Source: Punica granatum (lineage: Eukaryota > Streptophyta > Magnoliopsida > Myrtales > Lythraceae). Taken from it: a DNA stretch of 64,000 bases. The DNA is taken from positions 27,648,605 to 27,712,604 of the forward strand of contig NC_045130.1 in assembly GCF_007655135.1 (NCBI RefSeq), given 5' to 3'. Shown here piece by piece: positions 27,167 to 39,700 of the stretch. The notes under the pieces were generated by a model, which had not been told where the DNA came from, ran no database searches, and was given only the letters and a program-made list of their open reading frames with translations. Within the stretch, counting starts at the first letter, position 1. The number at the start of each line of letters is the position of its first letter. The position numbers and the translations under genes were made by a program.

Positions 27167-27762
27167 CAGTGCTATTAAAATCAAACCCGGTTCGACCGGG
27201 ATCGACACCATGGTCAATTTGGTTTTACTTGAAGATCGAATCTGCATATTTGGATCGGTAAACCCATAAAACATGTCATTTTTATTTGAATCCAGCGAAT
27301 CCAAACAAATCGGACCGGTTCTATGAGTCCTTTTATTGAGAAAAATGAAATGAGTGGATGAGGATTTGAACCAAAGTCCTCTAGGCTCCTCACCTATAAC
27401 ACATGCATCGATAAACCACTTACACTACAACCAGTTTTGTCTGTATTAGTTCAAAAAATTGCTTTTCTTCTTGAACTTCGTTAGTCCAAAATCTAGATTT
27501 TCTTCAGAAACGAGAGATATACAAATGACGTAGAGTAACAGAGTAGAGAGAGCAGCTTGAGTGAAATCTTTTCAACTACTAATTAAGAATGGTTTTTCAA
27601 ATTAGTGTGTGCTCATTTTATTTATCATTTTTTTGTAATAATTATGTGTATTTAATTTTTATTAAATATTAAATGTGTGGTTCGATCTATCGAAATTCCA
27701 GTTGAACCTGTGAACTCATACCTCAACCGGTTCGAAATCCGATCCGATTTTGATAGGACTGA
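27167..27762. mobile_element. hAT-type MITE, copy 1
   Basis: The left end CAGTGCTATTAAAATC faces the right end GATTTTGATAGGACTG (inverted, imperfect). Inner arms carry CCCGGTTCGACCGG-like and CCGGTTCGAAATCCGATCC words. The interior includes GAGGATTTGAACC..GTCCTC, and the whole is homologous to the copy at 59628-60163. No transposase is present. I found no 8-bp duplication for this copy. Confidence 0.6.
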
Positions 27763-27779
27763 CCGGGTGATTGCCTTAC

Positions 27780-29410
27780 GCGGTCCAACATAGTGTTTTG
27801 AGTGAGAGGGGTGGGCGCAGCAGGGTTTAGGTGAGGGGAGATGTGGGACTCACTCTAAAGGAAAAAAGGAAAATGAACACAAAAAAAAGAAGAAAAAGGA
27901 ATCCGCTGCACCGCCTGCAATAGGTTTCCCAAATAAAACTGATTGCATATTTCGTTGCTTATCCGAAGAATCTCCTATCGAACATTACCATTTTCAAATC
28001 TTAACTTATATACCTACCTAACCTTGCAGCCATAACAGAGCCATGCAGCATTTTCACATTGTAACTCAACTCAACCAACCAGTCAAAATTGATCCCAAGA
28101 TGAATGATCTCAACGTAAAGACAACAACTCCAAAAAATGACCAAAATAGATTTTAGGTGCTAATATGTAAAGTCCGTAACTTTTTTTTTTTTCAACTTAA
28201 AAGAGTTTTTAGGTTAAAAAATCTCAAGGCACTCTCTGAATTGGAACAGATTCCTATTGCAAATCAACGATAAATTTCTTTAATTCCTTTATGCACGTGC
28301 TACCACAATCAGCAGTGAGCTCGAGCTGAGCAAAGGTGGCCGAAGGAAACTGAATTGAAAGATTAGGGGTTTTGTTGATTTAGGGGTTTCCTTTATTTAA
28401 ATCTTTGATAGAATTTCGGGTTGGTTCGGGTCGGTTTGGTTGCTAACCCCAAAACCAATAAGGAGTGTACAAACCGCCCAAATTTGATAATGGTTTTTCA
28501 GGTTTCCGGAGACGGGTTAAGTTGGGTTGGGTTAGTTTTGCTAGCACCCATAATGCACTTAATATAAAGCAGAACTATAGTGGGTACAAAACGCTTGGTT
28601 GCTTAATGATATTTTTGTCATTATTTTCTTGATTTTTGAGCTTTCTTTAAAAAATTATTTATTAAGTATAAAATTTTTAAAGCTTTTTTTTAACCGATTG
28701 TTATTTAATGAGTTTTTGAGCTTTTTCTAGAAAGCGAATTTTTAATTTTTTAAAACATATAAAATAGATTTGTGGGAATGGTCATTATTTTCTCTTTTCT
28801 TAAGCTTTTTTTAGAAAATTATTTTTTAAACTTATAGATATATAAATATAAATATAGATTTATGGATCACTAATTATTTTCTCGATTTTTTGAATTTTAA
28901 ATTAAAATATTCTATGAAAAGATTCTAATATAACCAATCACATAAGATCATACTTGCTTTTGAAAGAAACAAATTAGTTCATATTTATCATAGATAAGAT
29001 GTGTCGTATATTTGATTTTCAAAAAATAAATCAAATCAAATTTTTTATTGATATAGATTATAGATATGACGCGTTATCTATATCATATTATGTATGATAC
29101 ATCATAAATAGCATATGTGTCAGACAAACAATAACCTATTTTGAAAAATGATGCCACGAGCGAATTTTTCAATTTTTCGTACGCACAGAGTGTCTTGATT
29201 GCTAAATTAAACTTTCTTGGACTTTTGGGTTTTTTTTTGAATGATTTTTATGCATCTATATACTTAGAGAAAATTGATTCCAGTACAGCGCAACATTGCA
29301 CATCCTTATTTTATTATTAGTTAAGTCATATACTTAGAATATAATTCATATATAGATCGGAGACTTCATGCATTCTTACAGATATATCTGATGTCGTATA
29401 TGAACACCAA
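27780..29410. other. Intergenic with a duplicated segment
   Basis: At 27960-28165 the sequence is a diverged direct copy of 33385-33585, which lies just upstream of TYW2/3/4. They share GAATCTCCTATCGAACATTA, CTTGCAGCCATAACAGAGCC, GTCAAAATTGATCC and TTTTAGGTGCTAATATGTAA. The rest (28560-28930) is AT-rich with repeated TTGAGCTTTTTTTAGAAA-like words. No gene is visible. Confidence 0.55.
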
Positions 29411-29490
29411 GGGGTTTGGCATAGTGATTAAAGAGGAACTCATGTATTCACCTGATTTAGGGTTCGAAATTCCTTAGAGCAACCAGAGTG
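29405..29490 (+). mobile_element. SINE or tRNA-like relic
   Basis: TTTGGCATAGTGATTAAAG resembles an RNA polymerase III box A, and GGGTTCGAAATTCC, about 40 bases on, resembles box B. It lies just before the TRIM. No tRNA cloverleaf can be drawn. Confidence 0.35.
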
Positions 29491-29526
29491 CCTTTGACGT
29501 GATTAACTGGTCCATGCATTGCCAAA

Positions 29527-30125
29527 TGTTGGAAATTATAATCTCACATGGAAAAAATGAAAGAATAATCATGAGTTTATATGAAACTTGGATACCAATA
29601 CTTATTAGCTTGAACTTTTAAATTGATATGGGCCCGAGCCCATATAAGTTCAATGGAAATTCAATATGGTATGATAGCGAGTTACGCTTCCCCGTCGTCC
29701 GACTAGAATCCCAGCGATGGGGAAGCGTACAACTAGAATCCAGCGACGGTTTCATTAGATATCTTACAACTAGAATCCCTCCTTTTTCCGATCCAGTTAC
29801 TCCACCACCGCGAACACTACGCCGACTCAATATCGAGAGCAGCCAAAAGAGCGCATTGTGTTAGTCCCCCTCGTCCGAGCACGGAAGATGAGCCCGGCTT
29901 GAGATCAATTGTTGAGGGCGGGTATTAAGGGCACGTGACAACGTGTAGGCAGAAATAGACCACACGTCGTACGTGAGGGCGAGTGTCGAGAATTATAATC
30001 TCACATGGAAAAAAAATGAAAGAATAACCATGAGTTTATATGAGGTTTGGGTACCAATACTTATGAATTTGAGCTTTTATGTGGATATGGACTGGAGCCC
30101 ATATAAGCTCAATGAAAATTTAATA
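29527..30125 (+). mobile_element. TRIM (terminal-repeat retrotransposon in miniature)
   Basis: Two direct LTRs (29527-29666 and 29984-30125, about 140 bp each) share AATTATAATCTCACATGGAA, ATGAGTTTATATGA and GAGCCCATATAAG. The left LTR is followed at once by TGGTATGATAGCGAG, a diverged form of the plant primer-binding site for initiator tRNA-Met (TGGTATCAGAGC). A purine-rich GTGAGGGCGAG precedes the right LTR. A 5-bp duplication CCAAA flanks the element (29522-29526 and 30126-30130). The 317-bp internal part encodes no retroelement protein. All parts of a TRIM are present, although LTR divergence shows it is not recent. Confidence 0.88.
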
Positions 30126-30298
30126 CCAAAGATTCACGGAGCCCCATGAATTAGTCGGCCGAAACCCGGACATTCCAGATTAGGAAAAAATTAAATAGAA
30201 AAAAAAAAGGTCATGCACGCATACATGTCCCCGAGCATTTGGCTTATTGATCGAAGTTGCAACCGCAAATATATTTTGGCTGTTAATAGTATAAATCA

Positions 30299-31243
30299 TC
30301 ACTTCGGAGGATAGAGAGCACGGATGCCTTCGAGGTCATCCTTTTGGAGTTCCCTCTTCACGACCCCATAATTTATATAGGCATACATGACCGCGTTCTG
30401 GTCCTGGCTGTGGCCAAGCCCCAAGACGTGCCCGATCTCGTGCATGGCAACGGATTCCAAGTCAATCTCATCCTTTCTTGGGGTGTTAGATCGCCATGCC
30501 TCGTCAGCATCAAAGTGAACAAAACTGGTCAGTGGGCCGGAGGCGTGGGCAACTACGTTGTACCGCCCGTCAAATGGGGCATTATCCCCATGCCACCCCC
30601 GGTAAAACCCAATGTTAATGTCTGCAACCTGGCCGTTGTTTGCCTGTTCGAACGTAAATGGAGAAACGCTCTCCCACCGCTTCAAGGACCGTACAAAGGC
30701 GAGGTGGAGGCCGACCACAGGAACTGATGGGATGGTGTTCGTGAAACGGAACGTCAGATGCGTCTTGTTCCACGGAACGAAATAATCTAAGAAGGCATAG
30801 TGGGCATGGAAGTTTATCGGTAACGACTCGTTCTGGATGCTTTTATCTGGTCTCCGGATGATATCTGGCACACCACACCGGGATTTCACCATCCTATCCA
30901 CGGTGTCTGAGTCCAGCTTTTGGGTGACTTTCAGGTGGTTTCTTTCCTGGAAGGTATTAATAGAGGACTCGAGGGAAATATCGTCATTGGGAGTGCCATG
31001 TGGATTGTTTGAAGGTTCCTTGTATTCGAAAGCCTGGATGGAAGGTTTCACCTCGTCGAGGGAAGTGAAAGAAGATTGTTCGGCGGATATGAATTTTCTG
31101 GAATGAGCTGAGGAAGGGTGAACTGCAAGAAACATAAGGGAAGCTGCAACTAGGAGGAGGGAAATGTCATCAATAGCCATTGCCTTAGCCCTTTTGGTGA
31201 AGCTTATTATAATTTCTGCGCTCACTAATAAAAAGCCCATCAT
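30299..31243 (-). CDS. MMP: Plant matrix metalloproteinase (metzincin, M10A)
   Basis: This is a secreted zinc endopeptidase of the plant MMP family, which acts on extracellular matrix or cell wall proteins. The frame has no intron, as is usual for plant MMPs, and gives 314 residues. A start 21 codons later (MAIDDISLLLV, ATG at 31180-31178) puts a hydrophobic signal peptide at the very N terminus and is the more likely one, giving 293 residues. A propeptide follows with the cysteine switch SRCGVPDI. The catalytic domain holds the zinc site HEIGHVLGLGH (first His about residue 267) and the Met-turn NAVMYA. The protein ends at EGIRALYPPK, right after the catalytic domain. It therefore lacks a C-terminal membrane or GPI-anchor segment, unlike several family members. 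All catalytic residues are present. The upstream region is AT-rich and no neighbour suggests a substrate. Confidence 0.92.
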   Translation of the reverse strand: MMGFLLVSAEIIISFTKRAKAMAIDDISLLLVAASLMFLAVHPSSAHSRKFISAEQSSFTSLDEVKPSIQAFEYKEPSNNPHGTPNDDISLESSINTFQERNHLKVTQKLDSDTVDRMVKSRCGVPDIIRRPDKSIQNESLPINFHAHYAFLDYFVPWNKTHLTFRFTNTIPSVPVVGLHLAFVRSLKRWESVSPFTFEQANNGQVADINIGFYRGWHGDNAPFDGRYNVVAHASGPLTSFVHFDADEAWRSNTPRKDEIDLESVAMHEIGHVLGLGHSQDQNAVMYAYINYGVVKRELQKDDLEGIRALYPPK

Positions 31244-32820
31244 TATATGTGAAACAGGAATGTTCCAATCTTGTCAAGTATTCTGGGAATTTTTTATTGA
31301 ATCATATTATATATAAAAAAATAATTATACATAATCCATAGTAAGATTTTCTACCAAATACCTACCAAAAAAGATTGTCTACCAAATGGAAATAAGATAT
31401 TACACCATATAGGAAAATCAGCATACACTTTGCATAGTAAATTATCTAGCAAATATATATATTACTAAAATTCACTTGGGTGTATAAAATGGGTTGATAA
31501 TAAATGCTATAAAAGAAACTAAAAAGAAAAATAATTAAAAATATTTAATAGATGCAATTAAATGTACCTAAATTTCTTACTAAATACAATAAAGAGAAAT
31601 TTTTTGATGTAATTACTTAATTTTATATAAGTAATAAATGCATATAAACAATTAAATTAACATGACATTATAAAAATTGGGCCTAGCTTGTAAAAATTGA
31701 AATAAAATTTTGAAATGCTTACGAAAATTAATGATGTATAATTTAAAATAAAAACAAAACATATATATATATATATATATATGAGCATATTGAAAAGTAC
31801 TAGAATTCAACATGTTAAAAATAAGAATCATGAATTATAGAAATGATTACCTTTTAATGAATTCTATACAACAAGATATATAGAAAAAGTGTGTATAAAA
31901 AATAGAGTTAATATACAGATATATAAAATATATATAATGTCTCATTATATAAAATAAGAACAATCCTTACTCACGAAGAAAGATTATATAAATTGAAAAA
32001 ATAATATTATATAGAATAATAACAATTTTTATGCATAAGGAATATTTCTTAAATTTGAAAAATTAAAAAATATATAAAACAATATAATTATATATAACAC
32101 AAACCAAAATTGTGAAAGAAATTAAATAAATTTACAAAACATAATAATAACGTTGATTATAAAATTATAATTGAACTATTCAAAAGTATTAATGCAACTT
32201 TTTTGAAAATTATTTTTGAAAATTGATTGTTCAGAAATTTTATTTTCAATAATAATAATAATACTAATAAGTAAATTAATATATTAAATTATGATAATTA
32301 TTATTCGTATAAAATATAAATATATGAACACAAATCCATACACTTATTGAACATTACTACCCACCAAAACAAATTGTCTACGAATAATAATAAGATTACA
32401 TATGTAATAGATAATAGGGATATTTAATTTAGCCGGCGAGGTGACAAAGAAAAACAGGATAATCACAAAAGTTAGAATGATGTGTGATTCCCTTGCGCGG
32501 ATCATTATAATACATAATCGAATTGCCTATCAAATAGTAATAAATGTTATTAGAAAAATAGCAGATGAGACTATATACATTAGCGCTGGGCTATTTCCCT
32601 GCATAAACCGCGTATATCGAACTAATTAATCACTTGCACACATGTAGAATACATACCACAGGGCACAGGCATAGACTGAGTTTAATTAACTTGTCAAACC
32701 AGCCATGCACCCCGACAAAAGGATCACCGATAACTTTTACTGTCTTATTAAGAAGCAAATGCATATTTTGAGAATTTTTTAACTAATAATTACATCTAAT
32801 AATTTGTGTATTAAAGTCAT
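31244..32820. other. AT-rich intergenic region upstream of the metalloproteinase
   Basis: Very AT-rich DNA with an (AT)n run at 31760-31782. I see no gene. The first 200 bases should contain the minus-strand metalloproteinase promoter; a TATA-like CATATAATG (minus strand) occurs near 31240. Confidence 0.5.
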
Positions 32821-32825
32821 TGAGC

Positions 32826-33085
32826 CAAGACCTCCGGATCTAAACATCTTAAGACCCCTACGGGCAACCGCGAGCAAGTTCCATTGTACTAAAACCTTCA
32901 GATCTAAACATCTTATGAATCCCTCATGGAACATTTGCGAGCGAGCTCAATTGGGCTATTACCTCCAAGTTGAAACATTTTAAGACCCCCAAGGGCCATC
33001 CGCAAGCGAGCGCTATTACGATGAGACCTCTGGATCAAAACAACTTAAAACCCCACAAGCTCCATTTGCAAGTGAGCACCATCGC
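32826..33085. repeat. Tandem repeat, about 65-bp unit, four copies
   Basis: Units start near 32828, 32891, 32961 and 33023 with ACCTCCGGATCTAAACATCT or variants. They continue through TTAAGACCCC and end in GCGAGCGAG-like words. The unit is not open across copies. It lies between the metalloproteinase and TYW2/3/4. Confidence 0.75.
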
Positions 33086-33384
33086 AGACTAAAGGGTGAC
33101 CTCGTCATATCGAAAACATAGATTACGCAGTTATTCTCCTTCCCAACTGTCATGCCCATTTTAGAGCATAACACATGAATCACCAGAACAAGAAAAATTT
33201 GAAATCTTGCATTCATTCCCGCACTTTTTCAAAAAGACAAGGAAATGAGGGGGCAAAAAATGATATGGATTCAAGAATGAGTCCAGGAACAAGCATGACC
33301 TCTCAGACCATGAGTAAAGCAATGATTAGAAAAACAAAATCGCTTGCAATAGATGCCCGCAGAAAAACAAAATCATTATCCCAT

Positions 33385-33585
33385 GAATCTCCTATCGAAC
33401 ATTACCATTTACAGCTCTTAACTTATGTACCTACTTAGCCTTGCAGCCATAACAGAGCCACTGCAGTAGGATCACAGTGTAACTCAACTCGTGTCAAAAT
33501 TGATCCTAAGTTGAATGATCTCAGCATAAAGACAATATCTCCAATTCAATAAATGACTAAAAAACTTTAGGTGCTAATATGTAAA
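33385..33585. repeat. Duplicated segment upstream of TYW2/3/4
   Basis: Diverged direct copy of 27960-28165. It ends about 120 bases before the TYW2/3/4 start codon, so it may include promoter sequence. Confidence 0.65.
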
Positions 33586-33702
33586 TGTTTGAAGTTAAGG
33601 GGCCAAAATTGAACATTTCTCCAAAATATACGGCCGCGCTGCTTCGTCAGGGTTTAAGAACAAGCAGACAGCGGCCAGCAAAAGCCACAGAAGAACGCAA
33701 CA

Positions 33703-36700
33703 ATGGAGTTCGAGAAGAGGAAAGCTGCGACAATGGCGTCTCTCGGGTGCACTGAGACCGACAAGTCCCCGAAAGGCAGTCTCGACGCCCCAATCATCCC
33801 TCTCCTCGCCGCCATCAACTCCCATCCCTGCTTCTTTACCACCAGCTCCTGCAGCGGCCGCATCTCCATCCTCTCCCAGCCCTCTTCCTCCGCCCCCGCC
33901 GAGAAGAAGAAGGCCCGCGGCGGCACCTGGCTCTACATCTCCCACTCTCCCGCCGACCCCGACTCCATCCTCTCCCTCCTCTTTCCGCCCGTCCCCGCTC
34001 AACCTCCCTGCGATCTGGTGTTCCGGTTCGAGCCGCTGATTCTGGCGATTGAGTGCAGAGACTTGGACTCCGCGCAGTTTCTCGTGTCGACTGCCATCTC
34101 CTGTGGGTTCAGGGAGTCGGGTATTACGAGTGCCAACGGGAGAAGGGTCATCGTCGCGGTAAGGTGTTCGATTCGTTTAGAGGTGCCGCTTGGGCGTAGT
34201 AATGACATTGCCGTTTCGAGGGAGTACGTACGGTTTCTCATTGAGGTCGCGAATGAGAAGATGGAGGCTAATAGGAGAAGGACTGACGGGTTTCTTCAGA
34301 CATTGTTACAGAAAAATGGTTTTGGCGATACCCCAGTGAAACTGGTCAATGGCACTGGGGATGGGGAGAGTTTGGAATACATCGAGGATCTTGGCAAGGA
34401 TGCACCTTTGGATAAAAGTGATGGTAATTCGTTTCGTGGCTTTGTTATTCAAATACTTATATGCATTGTTTCTTTATGTATAATCATATCGTTCAGTTGT
34501 CTTCTTACCATTTTGCATCTGTTGTGATGGCGTTAGCTCTCGTATTTAATCGGGGTGGAGTCCGATCAGATCCCTAAATGGATTGCTTAGCAATTTTAGA
34601 TGTGTTTCGGAAGAAGTTAATCCTTACGAGCTTCTGATAACTAATTTGTGAATCTTTGCAGCTTCCATTCAGCACTTTTCACTTGAAGGACAAAAGTTGG
34701 TACTTTGTCCTGTAAGTTGCATTGAATGTTCCATACGTTTGCAGTGATACCTAGTCTAGATGAAATGTGTTGGACTAGAACTCTTGATGGCAAGTTCAGC
34801 TTTTCCGTCAAAATAAAGCATTATTGCTATTGGGGAACTTCTCCGAGTTGTAACTTGGCTTATGAATTAACTGTCTATTACTTATTTTGCTGCTGTGATG
34901 GAAGGACTTTACGTTGTCACCTTTAAGTAATGTTGTTTTTCTTTCTCCACCCTAAATTAGTCACTGGACAATGTTAGCAGTCACGATCAACATTTGATGT
35001 TCGTATTAGTAGATTCTGTTCCTTTTTGTGTGAAACCAAAAGGCTTCTTAGTCGAAATCCATCTAGGTTTCTTCTGACATTTATGCAGTCTGTCTGCCAT
35101 GTGAAGATATGCTGGATTAATTATATAATGATCTTTGTTCAATTGTAGGAAAGCAATCCTCTTAATCTGAAGCAAGTCTCAGTTTTTCAATCATTGGCTA
35201 TTGGCAGGATACAGTGAAGTTCACGATTGTAGCCTTTCTGTTGCTTGGCTAAACGTTCGTGGTGAGCCAATTGAGAAGCTATTTCTCTGGGGTCACTCTG
35301 CTTGTGTAATTGATAAAGGAAGCACCAAAAAAGTTCTAGTGCATGGCGGTTTTGGAGGAATGGGAAGGCATGCAAGGAGAAATGACTCGTTACTGCTGGA
35401 CCCATTAGATGGGACTGTAGAAGCAATTGATACTGCGGGGGCGCCATCTCCACGTATGGGTCACACGGCATCATTGATCGGAGAACAAATGTTTGTCATT
35501 GGTGGTAGGGCTGATCCTACAAGTATTCTTAGTGAGATCTGGGCCCTGAATACTGCTACTAATCAGTGGACACTATTAAACTGCAGTGGTGACTCTTTTC
35601 CTCCAAGGTAATAGTTAATGTGTATTTTATTTTTTTCCTGTTGACTGCATTAGACCTTCAGGGAAGCATTTTCAAATTTTCTTCATTTTCTAAATAAGTC
35701 CTCCGCACATTCTACTCATGAATTAGCAATCATGAATTTGTATAATCCCAGCCGTTTTGACAAGAAATTTATTGGGTCACTCGAAAGCATTGCTCATTGG
35801 ATGGAAATGTCAATTTTGTATTTCTCTTTTCAATCTGAGGCATCTCTCTCTCTCTCTCTGTTTCGTTAATAGGTTGTAGAGTAGAAACCTCATCTCCTTT
35901 GCAGTTCATTGGGATTAAATTTTTGCAATTCTCCTACTCCTTTGAACTATGTGTTTCATTTCATAGGCATCGGCATGCGGCAGCTGTTTTAGGCTCAAGG
36001 ATCTATGTGTTTGGTGGACTCAACAATGATACTATATTTTCATCCATTTTTGTATTGGATGAGAAAGATTTAAGATGGGAAGAGTTAAAGGTGGGCGGAG
36101 AACAGCCCTGCGCTCGTCACTCACACTCTATGGTGGCATTTGGTTCTCAGATTTTCATGTTCGGAGGGTATAATGGGGAAAAGGCACTCGGGGATTTGTA
36201 CAGTTTTAATGTCAAAACTCGTGTTTGGAGGAAGGAGAAGGCATTGGGAAGAAGTCCTTATGCAAGGTTCTCCCATTCGATGTTTGTTTACAAACACTGT
36301 CTAGGAATTATTGGTGGCTGTCCTGTTAAACAGCATTTTCAAGAGTTATCATTACTTGATATGCACTCACAAAGTTGGAAGCATTTCTCCCTCAATTCAG
36401 TAGGAAAAGAATTGTTTGTTCGAAGCACTGTCAGTGTTGTTGGCGATGATCTTGTTATTGTTGGTGGTGGAGCATCTTGTTATGCATTTGGAACAAAGTT
36501 CAGTGAGCCAATGAAAATTGCCCTGCATACTCTTGCTGCTTCAAATCAATTCCATTTTAATTGTCAGCAGGTTCAACAACTTGAGAACCCCCAGAATCTT
36601 AGGGAAGTGTTGGGCTCAAGTTCTGAGGACGGAAAAGGTCTATCTGAAACTTGGAAAAGTGCTTCAAATTGGTATCTACAGTTTGAAAGAAAACATGCGA

Positions 36701-39700
36701 AACTAGGGAAGGACTTGTTGAAGAAATTTGGGTGGCTGGACCATGGGAGGAAGGTATGTTCCAGCAGCGATGGCACCCGCATTTGCTTCCCTGTGACCGA
36801 GAAGTTGTACATTCTGTTCCATGAGAAGGGACGGGTAGATCCTTCAATAGACACTTCTCATGGGTCAGAGTCAAACATAGTCGAATTGCCTCCCTTGAAA
36901 GAATCTGTAGGGCAGGGAATTTCATTGAATGAGATCTCAAGTTCAAAAGCCTTGAATCTTCTGAAGCAACGCGGTGGGACAATTTTGGCCTATGAGACTG
37001 CTGAATTCAGAAAAAGTGTGAGGTCTCCATCTATCGTCATAAAACAAGCTGCAGTTTCCTTGATTAAGCAGAAGGGCTTACCAGAAAAACTTCTAGAGCA
37101 GCTTCCTTCCAGGTTTGCTTTTTCCGAACTATCATGCATTTGTCATGTGTCAATATACTTTTGAATCACTTTATATATCTATTGTGTTAGGTGGGAGAGA
37201 TTGGGGGATATTGTTGTGCTTCCTGGGACATCCTTCAAAGATCCACTCTGGGATACAATAGGTGATGAGCTCTGGCCTATTATTGCCAAAGCTCTGAACA
37301 CCAATCGCCTTGCTCGCCAAGTAAGTCTTCATTATACTGGAATAGATTATGACTGTTTTTGCCTGGGAATGAACATCTTGCACCACGTTTGGTCGACTAG
37401 AGAGGATAGGATATAGGGGGAGGATAGGAAATGATTGAAATCCTAAGGATTAAAAATATCCTAATAAAATGTTTGGTACATGTGGAGGTTTAGGATTAGG
37501 ATATCAAGGTGAAATGAAATGGATGCCCTAAATTTTCCTTTTCAATTTTCTAAATAGAATAATATTTTGAAATTAAATTAAAATTTTAATAATAAAAAAT
37601 ATGCGAATTTATTTATTTTTTTAAAAAGGGTGGGGCGAAGCATTGAACAAAATTGCGGAATCGGGAGAAGGGTGGTGGTACCCTCCGCTGACAACCACCG
37701 ACTTGGCTGAGGTCGCTGGCGAGCCCAGAGGAGCCGGCATTGGGCCTCCACCATTCCAACCACGACAGGAGCAAACAAAACCCAACACGAAATAATGAAT
37801 AATCCTAGAAAAATTGCAACTTCAACAAACGATACTGTTATTCCATCTCTCTGTCTCTATCTCTCTGTCATTATCACTAAATGCAAACGACAACTGATAG
37901 ATCCAAATCTCACTCGACTGCAATGGAAGCTTAGAATTCATCGCAACCCCACCAAGTCAAATCGAGCAAAGAGAAGATCGCGGTGAAGGAGTGGAACTTT
38001 AACCGCATCAGAACACTCCAAACTCGAGATGAATCAACCCAATTGCAGCGAGGAGGAGGGAGTGGGATCAAAATCCATTGGTTTATATGAGACTTGGGTA
38101 CCACCCCTTGTAAGCTTGAGCTTTTAAGTGGTTATGGGCCCGAGCCCGTATAAGCCCAATGGAAGGCAAGGTTGCTGGCGACCTCTGGGCTCACCAACGG
38201 CCTCGGTCAGGTCGGTGGTTGTCAACAGAGGGCACCACCACCCTTCTCCGAAGTTCATCTGTGGGATTGAATGAATAGCACAATTTTGAAAATCTGATTC
38301 CAAAGGAAAGGTAATTCTGTCATTTAGCTCAAAATCATTTCCTTATCTGGGCCCAACCCACCTCCAGTCGGATTTGGGCCTTAAAGAATAATGCAGTCCA
38401 ATTGTCGTCTCTTTCCTATCCTAGTTGTTGCCAAACACCGGAGAAGGATTTGAGAAATCTTATCCGGTGCTTTATCCGGTCGACCAAAAGTGGCCTTCAA
38501 GGTTGTTGACTGTTCATTACATACGACTTGGCTAACTCCTGTGACAAGAGTCTTGCCAACAATGTGCTACTCAGAAATGTACTAAGCAATTGAACTTGTT
38601 ATACATCTTTCTTATATTATTACAGTAAACAATGTTGACATTGTTTGGGCTTTTCTAATATCATTCTTACTATATAAAGCCAGAGGCCCTACTCTTTTGT
38701 TGTACTATCTGTTTCCCAAAAAAAAAAAAAAACTTACTACGTATTGGTCAATTTATTTATAGTAGCCACTAAATGAGGGTTAATATGGTAAATTAAGTGG
38801 TAACCAGTTATTCACTAACTTCACCTTTCTCTTCCTTTCTCTCCCTCTCTTTCTCCTCTCACTCTGAACGTTCATATCTGTCTTTCCCATGTCTCTCTTC
38901 TCCCTCTTTCAGCCAACATTGCCAAAAGCAAGAAAATTTGTTCAAGTTTAATTTAGTCCTTTGTCTTTCTTCATCCGTTCTATTAATTTCGTCATGAAGC
39001 TTATATTTTATTTATTCGAAATGTTATGTACTGATATTCTATTACTGTTTAGTGTCTTGAAGGCATTTCTAATTTCAACCCTGGCATATATTATATGAAC
39101 CTGCGTGTAATGCAGGTAGACCTTTAGTGTTATATTATTTTAGAAAATTAAAAGAATTTCTTTTGTAGTTCATATGTTAACTAGATGATAAAATATTTGT
39201 ATCAGGTATACTTGACATGTATCCACATTACACGCGCAGGTGCATCTAATATATGTTGTGATTGTAATTAAAAAAGCCAAATAAAATGGATGTATTTTTA
39301 GAGACTAAAAACTAATAAAATAGCAATATATGAGATTTTGAGTGAATCAAAGATTCAAAATAATAAACTTAGGATAAATGCGAAGGAATGGAGAAGGCCA
39401 AATGATCAAAATAAACTTAACCAATTTTATTCTTTGGGCATGTTGGCTGGAGAGAGACGAAGAGGAAGGAGAGAGAGATGCATGTTGATTTGAGAAAGAG
39501 TCAGGGAAAGAAGGGAGAGATGTAGAATTTGTGAATAAGTGGTTATCATTGAATTTACCATGTAAACCTTAGTTTTTTGGCTAATATAATTTGAAAAATA
39601 AATTATAAGGGCCTTTTTGGGAAGTGAAAAGTGAGACTGAGAGTAGGATCTCTTGCTTTATATAAGAGTATAGAATACATAGCAACAGAATATATCATAA

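Noticed and set aside
27360..27440. tRNA gene suggested by GGATTTGAACC
   Set aside because: No cloverleaf or acceptor stem forms, and the same word sits in the MITE copy at 59820, so it is part of the MITE.
33175..33438. 87-codon plus-strand frame upstream of TYW2/3/4
   Set aside because: It runs into the duplicated repeat segment and has no recognisable domain.
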